Shown one piece after another: positions 53,520-63,300 of a stretch of DNA of 64,000 nucleotides. Made by a program: the position numbers and the translations under genes. Position 1 is the stretch's first letter. Each line of letters starts with the position of its first letter. The notes under the pieces are model-generated. The model was given only the letters and a program-made list of their open reading frames with translations. It was not told the origin of the DNA and searched no databases. Location: assembly GCA_003480425.1 (NCBI GenBank), contig QUJA01000009.1, forward strand, positions 1 through 64,000. The letters run 5' to 3'. Source of the stretch: Firmicutes bacterium AM31-12AC. GTDB lineage: Bacteria > Bacillota > Clostridia > Lachnospirales > Lachnospiraceae.

Positions 53520-54308
53520 CCGGTTTATCAAGTTCAGTAATCGTGTTGGCTTCTCCGGTTCTTTCGACTCTTGTTCCGACTGTATAAGCATGTCTTTTAC
53601 TTTCTGCATACGCTCATCCAGTGATGCACTGATTTCTGCACACTGACTCATCTCTTCTGCCAGAAATACACTTTGTTCTTCGGAAATGTTTTTCTTATAA
53701 CGGAGCTTATGCTCCAGACTTGCCCAAAAGTCCATAGCAATCGTTCGAAGCTGCACTTCTACTGTCACCATCCTTTTTCCTTCTTGAAGGAAAATCGGCG
53801 TTTGTATGATCAGGTGCAGGCTTCTATATCCGCTTGGTTTTGGATTTTTTATATAGTCTTTCTTCTCTAACAAAATAATATCATCTTGACTCAGCAAACA
53901 ATCTGCAAGCCTGTAAATATCATCTGGAAAAGAACAAATTACGCGAACCCCTGCGATATCCTGAATATTTTCCTCAATCGATGTCATTGTAAGCGGAATA
54001 TTTTTTCTGCGGATTTTCTTTAGTAAACTGTCAAACGATTTTACTCTGGACTTAATATTTTCAATCGGATTTCGATCATACTCCAGTGAATATTCTTCGC
54101 TCAAAACCTTAAATTTTGTCTCAACCTCCATGATTGCACATTGATAATAAGACATTAATGTATCAAATGGTTTTTTATTTTTCTGAACAAACTCAATAAA
54201 TTCGTCTGACAACAAATTGTTTCGTACAAAGTCTTCTTTTCTTTTTTCCAATTTGCTTTCGAGATTCCGTCTGTTTTCTGTTTTATTTTCAAAATTAAGT
54301 CTACCCAT
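53517..54308 (-). CDS. Small alarmone synthetase (RelA/SpoT-like (p)ppGpp synthetase)
   Basis: A 263-residue cytoplasmic enzyme of the YjbM/YwaC group, predicted to move pyrophosphate from ATP to GDP or GTP. Synthetase motifs: IQDIAGVRVICSF, KPSGYRSLHLI and EVQLRTIAMDFWASLEHKLRYKK. There is no HD hydrolase, TGS or ACT domain. An N-terminal extension (~40 residues, Lys/Glu-rich) and a C-terminal helix follow the family pattern. ATG 54308 has AAAAGG 8 nt upstream; GTG 54317 is too close to it. It follows an unknown gene by 18 nt. Confidence 0.9.
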   Translation of the reverse strand: MGRLNFENKTENRRNLESKLEKRKEDFVRNNLLSDEFIEFVQKNKKPFDTLMSYYQCAIMEVETKFKVLSEEYSLEYDRNPIENIKSRVKSFDSLLKKIRRKNIPLTMTSIEENIQDIAGVRVICSFPDDIYRLADCLLSQDDIILLEKKDYIKNPKPSGYRSLHLIIQTPIFLQEGKRMVTVEVQLRTIAMDFWASLEHKLRYKKNISEEQSVFLAEEMSQCAEISASLDERMQKVKDMLIQSEQESKEPEKPTRLLNLINR

Positions 54309-54326
54309 CAGACTCACCTTTTCCTT

Positions 54327-54728
54327 TTATTTCAGATACTGATCTAGGATTTTTCTCAACCCTTCCGGTGTATCTTTAAACCAAGTATCGAATGTCTTGC
54401 CCGTTCCTCGGATTGTTGTTCCTAATTCTATAAAAAATGTCGGAATGTCTGATTCTTTCATCACTCCCTGTGAATCACCAGATATGTTCTCTCCCGGCTG
54501 CTCACATCCATTTACATGGATTGTAAACACCGGTTCTACATTATTATCGTTCTTTCTTGATTCCCCCGAACAATCTACTATCCCGAGCTGATATATTCCG
54601 CAAGATGGAGTATTATCGGAAATAAGAATTCCCGGTAACACACCGTCTGCAAAGTTATATGGTTTTACTGCCTCATCAATCTCTGAAAGTACTCTCTGAA
54701 AACCATTTTTTTCTATCTCTTTCCCCAT
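54327..54728 (-). CDS. Conserved hypothetical protein, 133 residues
   Basis: I do not recognise a family. The protein has KNGFQRVLSEIDEAVKPYNFADGVLPGILIS, CGIYQLGIVDCSG and GTTIRGTGKTFDTWFKDTPEGLRKILDQYL, without membrane segments. I start it at ATG 54728 with GGGAGG 5 nt upstream. The open frame continues to 54899, but that extension runs through the palindromic repeat region and has no protein-like features. It is probably co-transcribed with the alarmone synthetase gene. Confidence 0.6.
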   Translation of the reverse strand: MGKEIEKNGFQRVLSEIDEAVKPYNFADGVLPGILISDNTPSCGIYQLGIVDCSGESRKNDNNVEPVFTIHVNGCEQPGENISGDSQGVMKESDIPTFFIELGTTIRGTGKTFDTWFKDTPEGLRKILDQYLK

Positions 54729-54785
54729 TTTTCCTCCCGCTGCCTCTTCCTGTTTCTTAATTACTGCACAGAAACCGTTACTATT

Positions 54786-54922
54786 CACTCCCGTGTCAAT
54801 CACTACGCTGATTGACACGGAGGATGCACGTTTTATCTTGAACGGCATCTCGCCCATCGCCAAAGGCGATTTAAAATGGCGAGATGCGTTGCTGGTCACA
54901 GGTACTGTGAACAGTAACCAGA
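54786..54922. repeat. Cluster of three palindromes in the intergenic region
   Basis: GTGTCAATCA/TGATTGACAC form a perfect hairpin (~54796-54821). GCATCTCGCC/GGCGAGATGC with an inner ATCGCC/GGCGAT pair forms a longer one (~54845-54888). GGTACTGTGAACAGTAACC (~54900-54918) is a near palindrome. The compact set looks like a MITE-like or structured-RNA repeat, not a gene. No second copy is in the window. Confidence 0.55.
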
Positions 54923-54972
54923 AATTAACTCTATCTTCCCCTATTCACTCCTGGCAGTTTGACTTACAAGAA

Positions 54973-55848
54973 TTATGCAACTACGATTGTATAATCTTTT
55001 ATAAATTTTTCTCCTGCTTCCACTTTATTTACATTTGGTTTCTCGGATAACTCTGCATTAAATCCAACATTATCGCATCGTCCCATCCAAGGTTCCAAAC
55101 ATACAAATGGAGCTCCTTCTACTGACCAAATACCATAGTTCGGAAAGCCTGCGCTTCGAACTCCAACATATGGTGTTCCGTCCTTGTGGCACAGCCATGC
55201 TTCTTCAATCTGTCCATTGTCCACTACAAGTGCATCCTTTGCAAACAGCTCATCACTTAACGGATATGTTTCTTCACTCAACTGCAACGTATGAACCTCA
55301 TCTACATTTGCACATCCACAGCTTATATCGATTAAAACATACTCCAGCTTCTCTTTTCCCGGAACCTTTAATACATAGTCTGCTTTTGTTTCTTCTGGCT
55401 TTGCAAATCGAAATGCCGGATGTCCGCCAATTGTAAAATACATTGTTTCATCACCGCAATTCTTAACCTGCCACTCTACTGTAAGTTCTTTCTTGTTCAG
55501 CTTGTAGTTAATATGCAATTCAAAATCAAACGGATAAACTTCTTTTGTCTCTTCTGAAGAACGGAACATAAAAGAAGCCTTTTCATTTGCAGATTCGATA
55601 CATGTAAATACATTATCTCTTGCAAATCCATGCTGGGAAGTTGGATATTGAGTTCCGTTGATCAGCACTCTATTTTTATATGTCTTACCTACATTTGGAA
55701 ATAAAACCGGTGAATGACGTTTCCAATAAACCGGATTCCCTTCCCACAAAATCTCATTGTCTTCTGTCTTGTCGTAAATTCGTGTTACTTCTGCCCCCAT
55801 CTCTGCAATCTCTACATATAGAAATTCATTTTCCAACTTAACCGCCAT
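54973..55848 (-). CDS. Aldose 1-epimerase family protein (LacX-like)
   Basis: A 291-residue beta-sandwich enzyme of the GalM superfamily, likely interconverting sugar or sugar-phosphate anomers. Features: the opening LENEFLYVEIAEMGAEV, NEILWEGNPVYWKRHSPVLFPNVG, QHGFARDNVF (catalytic-type His), IGGHPAFR (second His) and CLEPWMGRCD with the Glu region. AGGAGG lies 8 nt before the ATG. Substrate not assignable. It is monocistronic or co-transcribed with the lipoprotein gene upstream, 53 nt away. Confidence 0.88.
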   Translation of the reverse strand: MAVKLENEFLYVEIAEMGAEVTRIYDKTEDNEILWEGNPVYWKRHSPVLFPNVGKTYKNRVLINGTQYPTSQHGFARDNVFTCIESANEKASFMFRSSEETKEVYPFDFELHINYKLNKKELTVEWQVKNCGDETMYFTIGGHPAFRFAKPEETKADYVLKVPGKEKLEYVLIDISCGCANVDEVHTLQLSEETYPLSDELFAKDALVVDNGQIEEAWLCHKDGTPYVGVRSAGFPNYGIWSVEGAPFVCLEPWMGRCDNVGFNAELSEKPNVNKVEAGEKFIKDYTIVVA

Positions 55849-55901
55849 TCGTAATTCCTCCTAACTCTTTACCCTATCTACATTTTTATTTTTCCGATAA
55901 A

Positions 55902-57005
55902 CTACTTATCACTTGAAGAGCCATCTGTTGAATTATCTGTACTTGCTGCCTCTACCTGCACACTGCTTTCCAACAAATAATTCGCTACAGCCTCCTGAAG
56001 GATTGTTGCACGGATTGTATCTTCATCATATGCTTTTCTAAATGCATCTACATCTTCATATCCGGCTTTTTCTGCATATTCTTCTACTTTCTTTTCATAT
56101 TCTTTATCAGAAGGCTCCAGTTTCTTTTTCTTTGCAAGCAATTCACATGCCAGTTTTTTCTTTACTGACTCCTCTGCAACTTCTTTTGCTTTCTTTTTAA
56201 AATCTTCCTCTGTCATATTCATATATGTCTTAAGGAAATCCGCAAACTCCATACCATACTGCTGTGCATATGCCGTATAATAGTCTTCCACTGCCTGATA
56301 TTCTTTGTCTATATCTCCATCTGGATATTTCTTCACCTCAACCTGTTCGCTCAATGCTTCTAAAACCTCTGACTGAAGCTGACTCTGTCTCGTAGACTCA
56401 TTGTTCTCTTTCATCTTCGTACGGATTTCTTCTTTGAATTCTTCTACAGTCTCTGCTGTATCACTATTCTGTTTTACCCACTCGTCTGTAATCTCTGTAT
56501 CATCACTTACTTCATAAATTCCATTTAACGTAATACTAAATGTCGCAACCTTACCTGCCAGAGTACTTTCAGAATAATCATCCGGGAACTTCACTTCGAT
56601 ATCAAACTTGTCCCCTTTCTTATGACCGATGATCTGCTCTTCAAATCCTTTGTAATCTCCATTTGCCCCAATGTATGTTCCAGATCCGATTTTTAAAGAT
56701 GCACCGGATGCTGTTCCTCCGTCAAATGCTTTTCCATCAACTTTACCAACAAAATCAATGTCTACTGTATCCCCATCCTGTGCGGCACGATCCGTTATCT
56801 CTGTTTTTAACGGTGCTGCAGTAAGATAGCTCTTTACTGTATTCTCTACAGTTTCATCTGTCACCTCTGTTTTCTCAACCTCTGTTATCTCCAACCCTTT
56901 ATATTTATTAATCGTAACGTACTCATCGGACATTGTATTTCCACATCCAGCCATAGATATTGTCATCACTGCCGCTAAAGTAAGTGCTACTAATTTTTTC
57001 TTCAT
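55902..57005 (-). CDS. Trigger-factor-like FKBP peptidyl-prolyl isomerase lipoprotein
   Basis: A 367-residue exported lipoprotein (lipobox ISMAGC, Cys ~21). An FKBP-type isomerase domain spans ~65-165: DGDTVDIDFVGKVDGKAFDGGTA, YKGFEEQIIGHKKGDKFDIEVKFPDDY. A helical arm like the trigger-factor C domain follows (residues ~180-345), then a Ser/Thr-rich tail. Cytoplasmic trigger factor has no signal peptide, so this is a surface folding helper, as seen in other Lachnospiraceae. The start has GAGGTGA 8 nt upstream. Confidence 0.9.
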   Translation of the reverse strand: MKKKLVALTLAAVMTISMAGCGNTMSDEYVTINKYKGLEITEVEKTEVTDETVENTVKSYLTAAPLKTEITDRAAQDGDTVDIDFVGKVDGKAFDGGTASGASLKIGSGTYIGANGDYKGFEEQIIGHKKGDKFDIEVKFPDDYSESTLAGKVATFSITLNGIYEVSDDTEITDEWVKQNSDTAETVEEFKEEIRTKMKENNESTRQSQLQSEVLEALSEQVEVKKYPDGDIDKEYQAVEDYYTAYAQQYGMEFADFLKTYMNMTEEDFKKKAKEVAEESVKKKLACELLAKKKKLEPSDKEYEKKVEEYAEKAGYEDVDAFRKAYDEDTIRATILQEAVANYLLESSVQVEAASTDNSTDGSSSDK

Positions 57006-57157
57006 TTTAAATTCACCTCATGATTTATTTATATGACCCATACAAGCCAAAACATATGCTTACATTGTACCATACTTTATTTTAGAATAAAAGTTGGAAC
57101 ACTGTTTAAACACACCTTTTTCCTTTATCTTTTACCCGATTTCTGCACTTGTTTTAC

Positions 57158-57186
57158 TTGCGCTTCACTCTAAACAATGATACAAT
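57158..57186 (+). promoter_or_regulatory. Promoter of the small membrane protein gene at 57252
   Basis: TTGCGC (57158-57163) and TACAAT (57181-57186), 17 nt apart, ~65 nt upstream of the start codon. Confidence 0.6.
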
Positions 57187-57251
57187 ACTAAATGCATAAT
57201 TGCGGATTTCTTGATATCCGCTCTACATTTAATTTAATAGGAGGGTTTGTC

Positions 57252-57725
57252 GTGAGTACAGGAATGATTGTAATGCTGGTAATTCTTGCCGTACTGATCA
57301 TTGCATTAGTTGCACTGTATTTTTTTGGAAAGAAAGCTGAGAAAAAACAGGCTGAACAGAAAGCACAGATGGATGCGATGGCTCAGACCATGAATATGTT
57401 GATTATCGATAAGGGAAAGATGAAATTAAAAGATGCAGGTTTTCCTTCTGTCGTTATTGAAAATACACCAAAGTATCTTCGTCGTTCAAAGGTGCCTGTT
57501 GTAAAAGCAAAGGTTGGACCTAAGATTATGACTTTCATGTGCGATGCACAGGTATTTCCACTGGTTCCAGTAAAGAAAGAAGTCAAAGCTGTTGTCAGCG
57601 GAATCTACATTACAAGCGTAAGAGGTGTTCGTGGTCCTTTGGAAACACCACCTAAAAAGAAGAAATTCATGGATCGCTTTAAGAAAGACAACAAGACTAA
57701 CACAAAAAGTAAAAACAAAAAATAA
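57252..57725 (+). CDS. Single-pass membrane protein of unknown function
   Basis: A 157-residue protein. GTG 57252 is chosen because AGGAGGG lies 6-8 nt upstream. Residues ~4-25 are one membrane helix (IVMLVILAVLIIALVALYFF), followed by a KKAEKKQAEQKAQ coil and a soluble domain of ~90 residues (LKDAGFPSVVIENTPKYLRR, MTFMCDAQVFPLVPVKKEVKAVVSGIYI). The C terminus is very Lys/Asn-rich. The soluble part should face the cytoplasm because the positive charges follow the helix. I know no function. Own promoter and terminator make it a single-gene unit. Confidence 0.75.
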   Translation: MSTGMIVMLVILAVLIIALVALYFFGKKAEKKQAEQKAQMDAMAQTMNMLIIDKGKMKLKDAGFPSVVIENTPKYLRRSKVPVVKAKVGPKIMTFMCDAQVFPLVPVKKEVKAVVSGIYITSVRGVRGPLETPPKKKKFMDRFKKDNKTNTKSKNKK

Positions 57726-57730
57726 AACAA

Positions 57731-57770
57731 TGGACAAGGATGATTCACATTTCACCCTTGTCCATTTTTA
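57731..57770 (+). terminator. Terminator of the membrane protein gene
   Basis: TGGACAAGG pairs with CCTTGTCCA and TTTTTATTA follows. Confidence 0.85.
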
Positions 57771-57791
57771 TTACTTTAACATATGCATTTC

Positions 57792-58268
57792 TTATATTTC
57801 TGTCGCTCCTGCGATGTTTGCCCTATAATCTGACTTAGAAATAATATTCATTTTTATTCTGCTGTCTGCTACGGCCTCATGATTCACATGAAGTTCATAA
57901 TCAATCAGAATATCTATTCTGTTCTCTTTTATATCAACCTTCATCTCTTTTGTATTCACTCCGACAAGCATCTGTCCATATGGAGTAGAATAATAGGTCT
58001 GGTTCTTTTTATTTTTTTCAAAGATCATGTGTGCATTGGAAACACCAGATTTCATAATTTCCACAACTTGATCTTCTGTAATTTTTAATTTATTTTTTAT
58101 GGTGCCTGACACCCCTTCTACCGGCTCATCATATACTATATAATGTTTTCCGTTACGAAAATAATAGTTGGCAGGATTCACCACTTCAATGGCTTCGTTT
58201 TCCTCTTCTGCCTCCTGCATAACATCGGTATGAAGTCCTGAAATGCTCACCAATACATCTTTTGTCAT
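57792..58268 (-). CDS. DUF1934 beta-barrel protein (YwiB-like)
   Basis: A 158-residue calycin-like protein. The family pattern is visible: DVLVSISGLHTD at the start, NYYFRNGKHYIVYDEPVEG, MIFEKNKKNQTYYSTPYGQMLVGVNTKEM and ILIDYELHVNHEAVADSRIKMNI. Function is unknown. It starts 3 nt after the murI stop and so is in the murI operon. Confidence 0.82.
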   Translation of the reverse strand: MTKDVLVSISGLHTDVMQEAEEENEAIEVVNPANYYFRNGKHYIVYDEPVEGVSGTIKNKLKITEDQVVEIMKSGVSNAHMIFEKNKKNQTYYSTPYGQMLVGVNTKEMKVDIKENRIDILIDYELHVNHEAVADSRIKMNIISKSDYRANIAGATEI

Positions 58269-58271
58269 CTT

Positions 58272-59096
58272 TTAATACTCCTCTATATTGACTACATTAG
58301 TCTCTGGCACATCGAATGGCATCACCGTATTTGCAAATTGTCTAAACTTCTCTGCCGTATCACTTACGTAAAATTCGTAATGACTATGCATCTTTGAACG
58401 ATCATTTGCCATATTTCCTTCTTTTAACAATTGTTTCAGATCCATCGCAGTCTCGTATGCCGGATTTACAATCTGAATACGCTCTCCCATATAACTGCGT
58501 ATCTTTGAACGAAGTAATGGATAATGTGTACACCCCAGAATCATCGCATCAATATCTGATTCTTTCATGGATTGTAAATAATACTCGATAATTTCTTCTG
58601 TCACGACATGTTCTTTAAATCCTTCTTCTACAAGTGGCACAAATAATGGACATGCCTTTTCAATCACTTGAATATCAGGGTTCATTCCTTGTATGATTTT
58701 TGTGTACATACCGCTCTGAACTGTAGCGTCAGTCCCGATAACTCCTACTTTGTTATCTTGTGTCGCCTCCACCGCTGCTCTTGCTCCCGGAATTACCACT
58801 CCGATAATCGGCACATCAAACTCATGTCTTACTGCATCTAATGCAAGTGCACTTGCTGTATTACAGGCAATCACAATCGCCTTAACATCTTTTGTTTTTA
58901 AAAAGCGAATAATCTGCTCTGAAAATCGAATGATCGTATTTTTCGACTTGCTTCCGTATGGTACACGAGCCGTATCCCCAAAATATACGATATTTTCATC
59001 CGGCAATTGTCTGACGATCTCTCTTACTACTGTAAGCCCGCCAACCCCGGAATCAAACACTCCAATCGGTGCTGAATTTTTACACTTATCATTCAC
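58272..59096 (-). CDS. murI: Glutamate racemase
   Basis: A 274-residue enzyme that makes D-glutamate for peptidoglycan. IGVFDSGVGGLTVVREI starts the fold. The two catalytic cysteines are in ACNTASALAL (~78) and GCTHYPLL (~189), and YFGDTARVPYG is the substrate loop. Length and motifs are normal. It is the first gene of a two-gene unit with the DUF1934 gene. Confidence 0.96.
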   Translation of the reverse strand: MNDKCKNSAPIGVFDSGVGGLTVVREIVRQLPDENIVYFGDTARVPYGSKSKNTIIRFSEQIIRFLKTKDVKAIVIACNTASALALDAVRHEFDVPIIGVVIPGARAAVEATQDNKVGVIGTDATVQSGMYTKIIQGMNPDIQVIEKACPLFVPLVEEGFKEHVVTEEIIEYYLQSMKESDIDAMILGCTHYPLLRSKIRSYMGERIQIVNPAYETAMDLKQLLKEGNMANDRSKMHSHYEFYVSDTAEKFRQFANTVMPFDVPETNVVNIEEY

Positions 59097-59223
59097 TATA
59101 TCTATCTCCCACTCTAATCGTTTTATGGTTTACTATATTCGTTCTGCTATATTCGTGTAATCTGAAACAGAACTGTTCTTATATATTATACCATTCATCA
59201 CATCTCCGCAAGTATTGTAATGA

Positions 59224-59268
59224 AAAAGAGGATGACAAGCCTCTCAATGCTTCATCATCCTCTTTTTT
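59224..59268 (-). terminator. Terminator after pfkA
   Basis: AAAGAGGATGA pairs with TCATCATCCTCTTTT around a 16-nt loop, with T-runs on both strands. Confidence 0.8.
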
Positions 59269-59284
59269 ATCATGTTCACTTTTC

Positions 59285-60295
59285 TTACAGTGCAAGAGTT
59301 TTAGAAATCTCATACTGATGTGCCGGGATTTCTTTTTTCATAGACAATGCTTCATTGATATCAAAATCAATAAACTCACCATGTCTGTATCCAACAACAC
59401 GATTTGACTTACCTTCCATAAGAAGCTCTACTGCCTTTGCTCCCATTACAGATGCATATACACGGTCTTTACATGTCGGGCTTCCACCACGCTGCATGTG
59501 TCCAAGAATTGTTGCTCTTGTCTCAATTCCTGTTGCCTCTTCAATTCTCTTAGCCATATTGATAGAATCTCCAACACCTTCTGCATTGATAATGATGTAG
59601 TTCTTCTTACCGCGTTTCTTACATTCCATAATATCATCGATCATAGACTGCTCATCATAATCATGTTCTTCTGGAAGTAAAATTTTCTCTGCACCGTTGG
59701 CAATACCACACCACAATGCAAGGTAACCTGCACCACGACCCATAACCTCAATGATACTGCAACGCTCATGAGATGTGGATGTATCACGTACTTTATCAAT
59801 TGCTTCCATAGCTGTGTTAACAGCTGTATCAAATCCGATTGTATAATCTGTACATGCAATATCCAAATCAATTGTTCCCGGAAGACCGATTGTTCTAACA
59901 CCTAAGTTAGCCAGCTTCTGTGCTCCTGCAAATGATCCGTCTCCACCGATTACAACAAGACCATCAATACCATATTTTTTACAGATTGCTGCTGCTTTCT
60001 GCTGTCCTTCTTCTGTACGCATTGTCTGACAACGAGCTGTCTGAAGAATTGTACCACCACGCTGAATTGTATCAGCTACATCACGTGCTGTTAATTCAAT
60101 GATCTCTTCTTTTAATAATCCATGATATCCTCTGCGGATTCCACATACTCGGATTCCATTTGCTATAGCTGTTCTTACTACAGCACGAATTGCTGCATTC
60201 ATTCCCGGTGCATCTCCACCACTTGTCAGTACACCAATTGTACGCACGCGGTCTTCAATCTGTTCTAATTCTTCTTTTCTGTTTTTTTCTGCCAT
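59285..60295 (-). CDS. pfkA: ATP-dependent 6-phosphofructokinase
   Basis: A 336-residue glycolytic enzyme phosphorylating fructose 6-phosphate. ATP site: GVLTSGGDAPGMNAAIRAVVR and GGDGSFAGA. The Gly in GGDGS and the Gly before TID indicate ATP, not pyrophosphate, as donor. The catalytic loop reads GTIDLDI: both Asp residues are kept but the usual Asn between them is Leu. EVMGRGAGYLALWCG and LGHMQRGGSPTCKDR are the substrate and effector regions. ATG 60295 has AAAGGTGG 8 nt upstream; the open frame to 60352 has no site. It follows dnaE by 78 nt on the same strand, a common Clostridia arrangement. Confidence 0.95.
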   Translation of the reverse strand: MAEKNRKEELEQIEDRVRTIGVLTSGGDAPGMNAAIRAVVRTAIANGIRVCGIRRGYHGLLKEEIIELTARDVADTIQRGGTILQTARCQTMRTEEGQQKAAAICKKYGIDGLVVIGGDGSFAGAQKLANLGVRTIGLPGTIDLDIACTDYTIGFDTAVNTAMEAIDKVRDTSTSHERCSIIEVMGRGAGYLALWCGIANGAEKILLPEEHDYDEQSMIDDIMECKKRGKKNYIIINAEGVGDSINMAKRIEEATGIETRATILGHMQRGGSPTCKDRVYASVMGAKAVELLMEGKSNRVVGYRHGEFIDFDINEALSMKKEIPAHQYEISKTLAL

Positions 60296-60373
60296 TTTGA
60301 TTGTCCACCTTTCAAAATAATAATCCCTTATAGTTTGCTTATTTTTTAACACTCTAGAGTTATTCTAAACTAT

Positions 60374-63300
60374 TTATATCTTGTTTTCAATAGTCTTTTC
60401 GACCACTTTTACACGTTTTTCGCCATAATGATTCATCAATTTGCTAAGTACCTGCGGTGCAATCTGTATATTCCTATTCTTTGGAAGGCGTTTTACAGCC
60501 CGTTCTGCCTGACAGTAAATAATAACTTCGTCTTCCCCTTCGGAATCTGCAAGATATCCATATACGATCTGTTCGTTTTTTAAATAATCCGCTTTATCCG
60601 GAAATTGAATCCATAACTCCCTCTTTATCTGATTGAAAGGAACTACTTTCTCACATATCAATTTACTTGGTTTATCATCTTCTTCTGACACGCGCCCTTT
60701 GATAAACACTTTCCTGTCTACTTCTAAGAGATTCCTGTTTTTTTCGTAATCGCGCGGAAACACAACAACCTCAACCGTTCCAAGCAAATCCTCCAATGTT
60801 ACGAATGCCATCATCTGATTTGTCTTTGTAGCCTTCATCGTTTTTTCTGTAATGAAACCACCAATGATTTCTCTTGCTCCATCGTGTACTTTAGAATGAT
60901 TGCTTTCTTCGTCTAACTGGAAATCCAATGTCGTTGCTGAGATAGCCTTCTGCCACTGCTCTTCATATTCTTCCAACGGATGTCCGCTAATATACACACC
61001 TAAGACTTCTTTTTCAAAGGCAAGCTTTGTTTCTTTCGCATATTCTCCCACTTTCGGAAGCTGGATCTGAAAATCACTCTTTTCTTCTTCACTGACCAGA
61101 TCAAATAAACTCATCTGCCCTGTCATAGAGTATTTCTTTTCCTGATTGACATGATCTACTATCTGAATGTAAATGCTCATGAACTGTTTTCTCGTTCCGC
61201 CAAGACAATCCAGTGCACCTGCCTTGATAAAATTCTCAATCGCACGTTTATTTAATGCTTCTCTGGTCGACATACGACTGATAAAATCTTCCAGATTCTT
61301 AAACTCACCATATTCTTTACGTTCTTCTACAATTGTCTGAATAATCGGTTTTCCAATACTTTTAATTGCAGCCAGACCATAACGGATATTTCCTTCATCA
61401 ACTGAGAAGTCCGCATACCCACGATTTATATCCGGTGGCAGAATCTTAATATTCATTTGACGGCATGCATAGATATAAGCTGCAACCTTGGAAGGATTTT
61501 CAATCACAGATGTCATAAGTGCAGCCATATATTCTACCGGATAATAGTATTTTAAAAATGCTGTCTGATATGAGACAACCGCATAAGCTGCCGCATGGGA
61601 TTTGTTAAATGCGTATTTTGCAAAATCAATCATTTCATCATAGATTTTATTTGCTGTTTTCTCGTCAATTCCATTCTTAATACATCCAGGTACACCTGTT
61701 TCTTCATCTCCATACACAAAGATCTGTCGTTCTTTCTGCATGACATCGCCTTTTTTCTTTGACATTGCCCTTCGCAGTAAATCACTTCGCCCCAGTGTAT
61801 ATCCTGCCAGTGCCTGTACAATCTGCATAACCTGTTCCTGATATACGATACAACCATATGTCGGTGCAAGGATTGGTTCCAGCTGCGGGCAATCATAAGT
61901 GATGGAAGATGCATCATTTTTACCCTTGATATACTGTGGAATAAAATCCATCGGACCCGGACGATATAGTGAGATTCCTGCAATGATATCTTCCAGGCTA
62001 TGTGGTTTCAATTCCTTCATAAATCCCTTCATCCCGGCACTTTCTAACTGGAATATACCATCTGTCTTACCTGTTCCGATATAATCTAAAACCGCCTGAT
62101 CATTGTAATCTATCTTATCAATCTGAAAATCCGGATTCTTTTGCTTTGCCAGATTCACCGCATTCTGAATTACCGTTAATGTACGAAGTCCCAGGAAATC
62201 CATTTTCAAAAGCCCAAGTTCTTCCAGTGTTGTCATTGTAAACTGTGTCACGATCGTTCCATCTGATGCTCTTGACAATGGTACATATTCATCCACCGAC
62301 TTCTGACTGATCACAACACCTGCCGCATGCATTGAACTGTGTCTCGGCAAGCCCTCCAGTCTCTTACACATATCTATCAGATATTTTACCTGTTCATCTG
62401 ATTCATATGTACTTCTAAGCTCCGAATTCATTTTTAAAGCCTTATCAATCGTAATATTTAACTCCTGCGGTATCATCTTTGCAATATTGTCAACAAATGC
62501 GTATGGAAGATCCATAACACGACCCACATCACGAATTACTCCTCTTGCTGCCAGTGTACCAAATGTAACGATTTGTACCACACGGTCTTTTCCATATTTA
62601 CGCATAACATAATCAATTACCTCCGGACGGCGTTCAAAACAAAAGTCCACGTCAATATCGGGCATGGATACACGCTCTGGGTTTAGGAATCGCTCAAACA
62701 GAAGTTGATAGCGCATCGGATCAATATTCGTAATTTCAAGACAGTATGACACAATACTTCCGGCTGCTGACCCACGTCCCGGTCCTACCGCAATATCATG
62801 TCTTTTCGCATAATTAATGAAATCCCACACAATCAGGAAATAGTCCACATATCCCATATGCTGAATCGTATCCAGCTCATATTTCAATCGCTCCCTCAAT
62901 TCTTCCGGTGGGTTCTCATATCGTCTCTCCAGACCTTCATAACACAGCTTATTGAGATATTCCCACGATGTCATGCCATCCGGCACATCGTATTTCGGCA
63001 GTTTTGTCACACCAAATTCAATCTCTACATCACAGCGGTCTGCTATTTTCTGAGTATTCTCCAGTGCCTGCAATGCATATGGGAACAGATTTGCCATCTC
63101 TTCCGGTGATTTCACATAATACTGCCCGCCTTCGTAACGCATACGATTTTCATCCTGTAATTTCTTGCCGGTCTGTATACATAACAAAATATCGTGTGGT
63201 TTCTCATCTTCCGCATAAGTGTAATGCACATCATTCGTCGCCACAAGCTCAATGCCAAGCTCTTCTGACATCTGTAACAATCTCTGGTTTACAATTCCCT

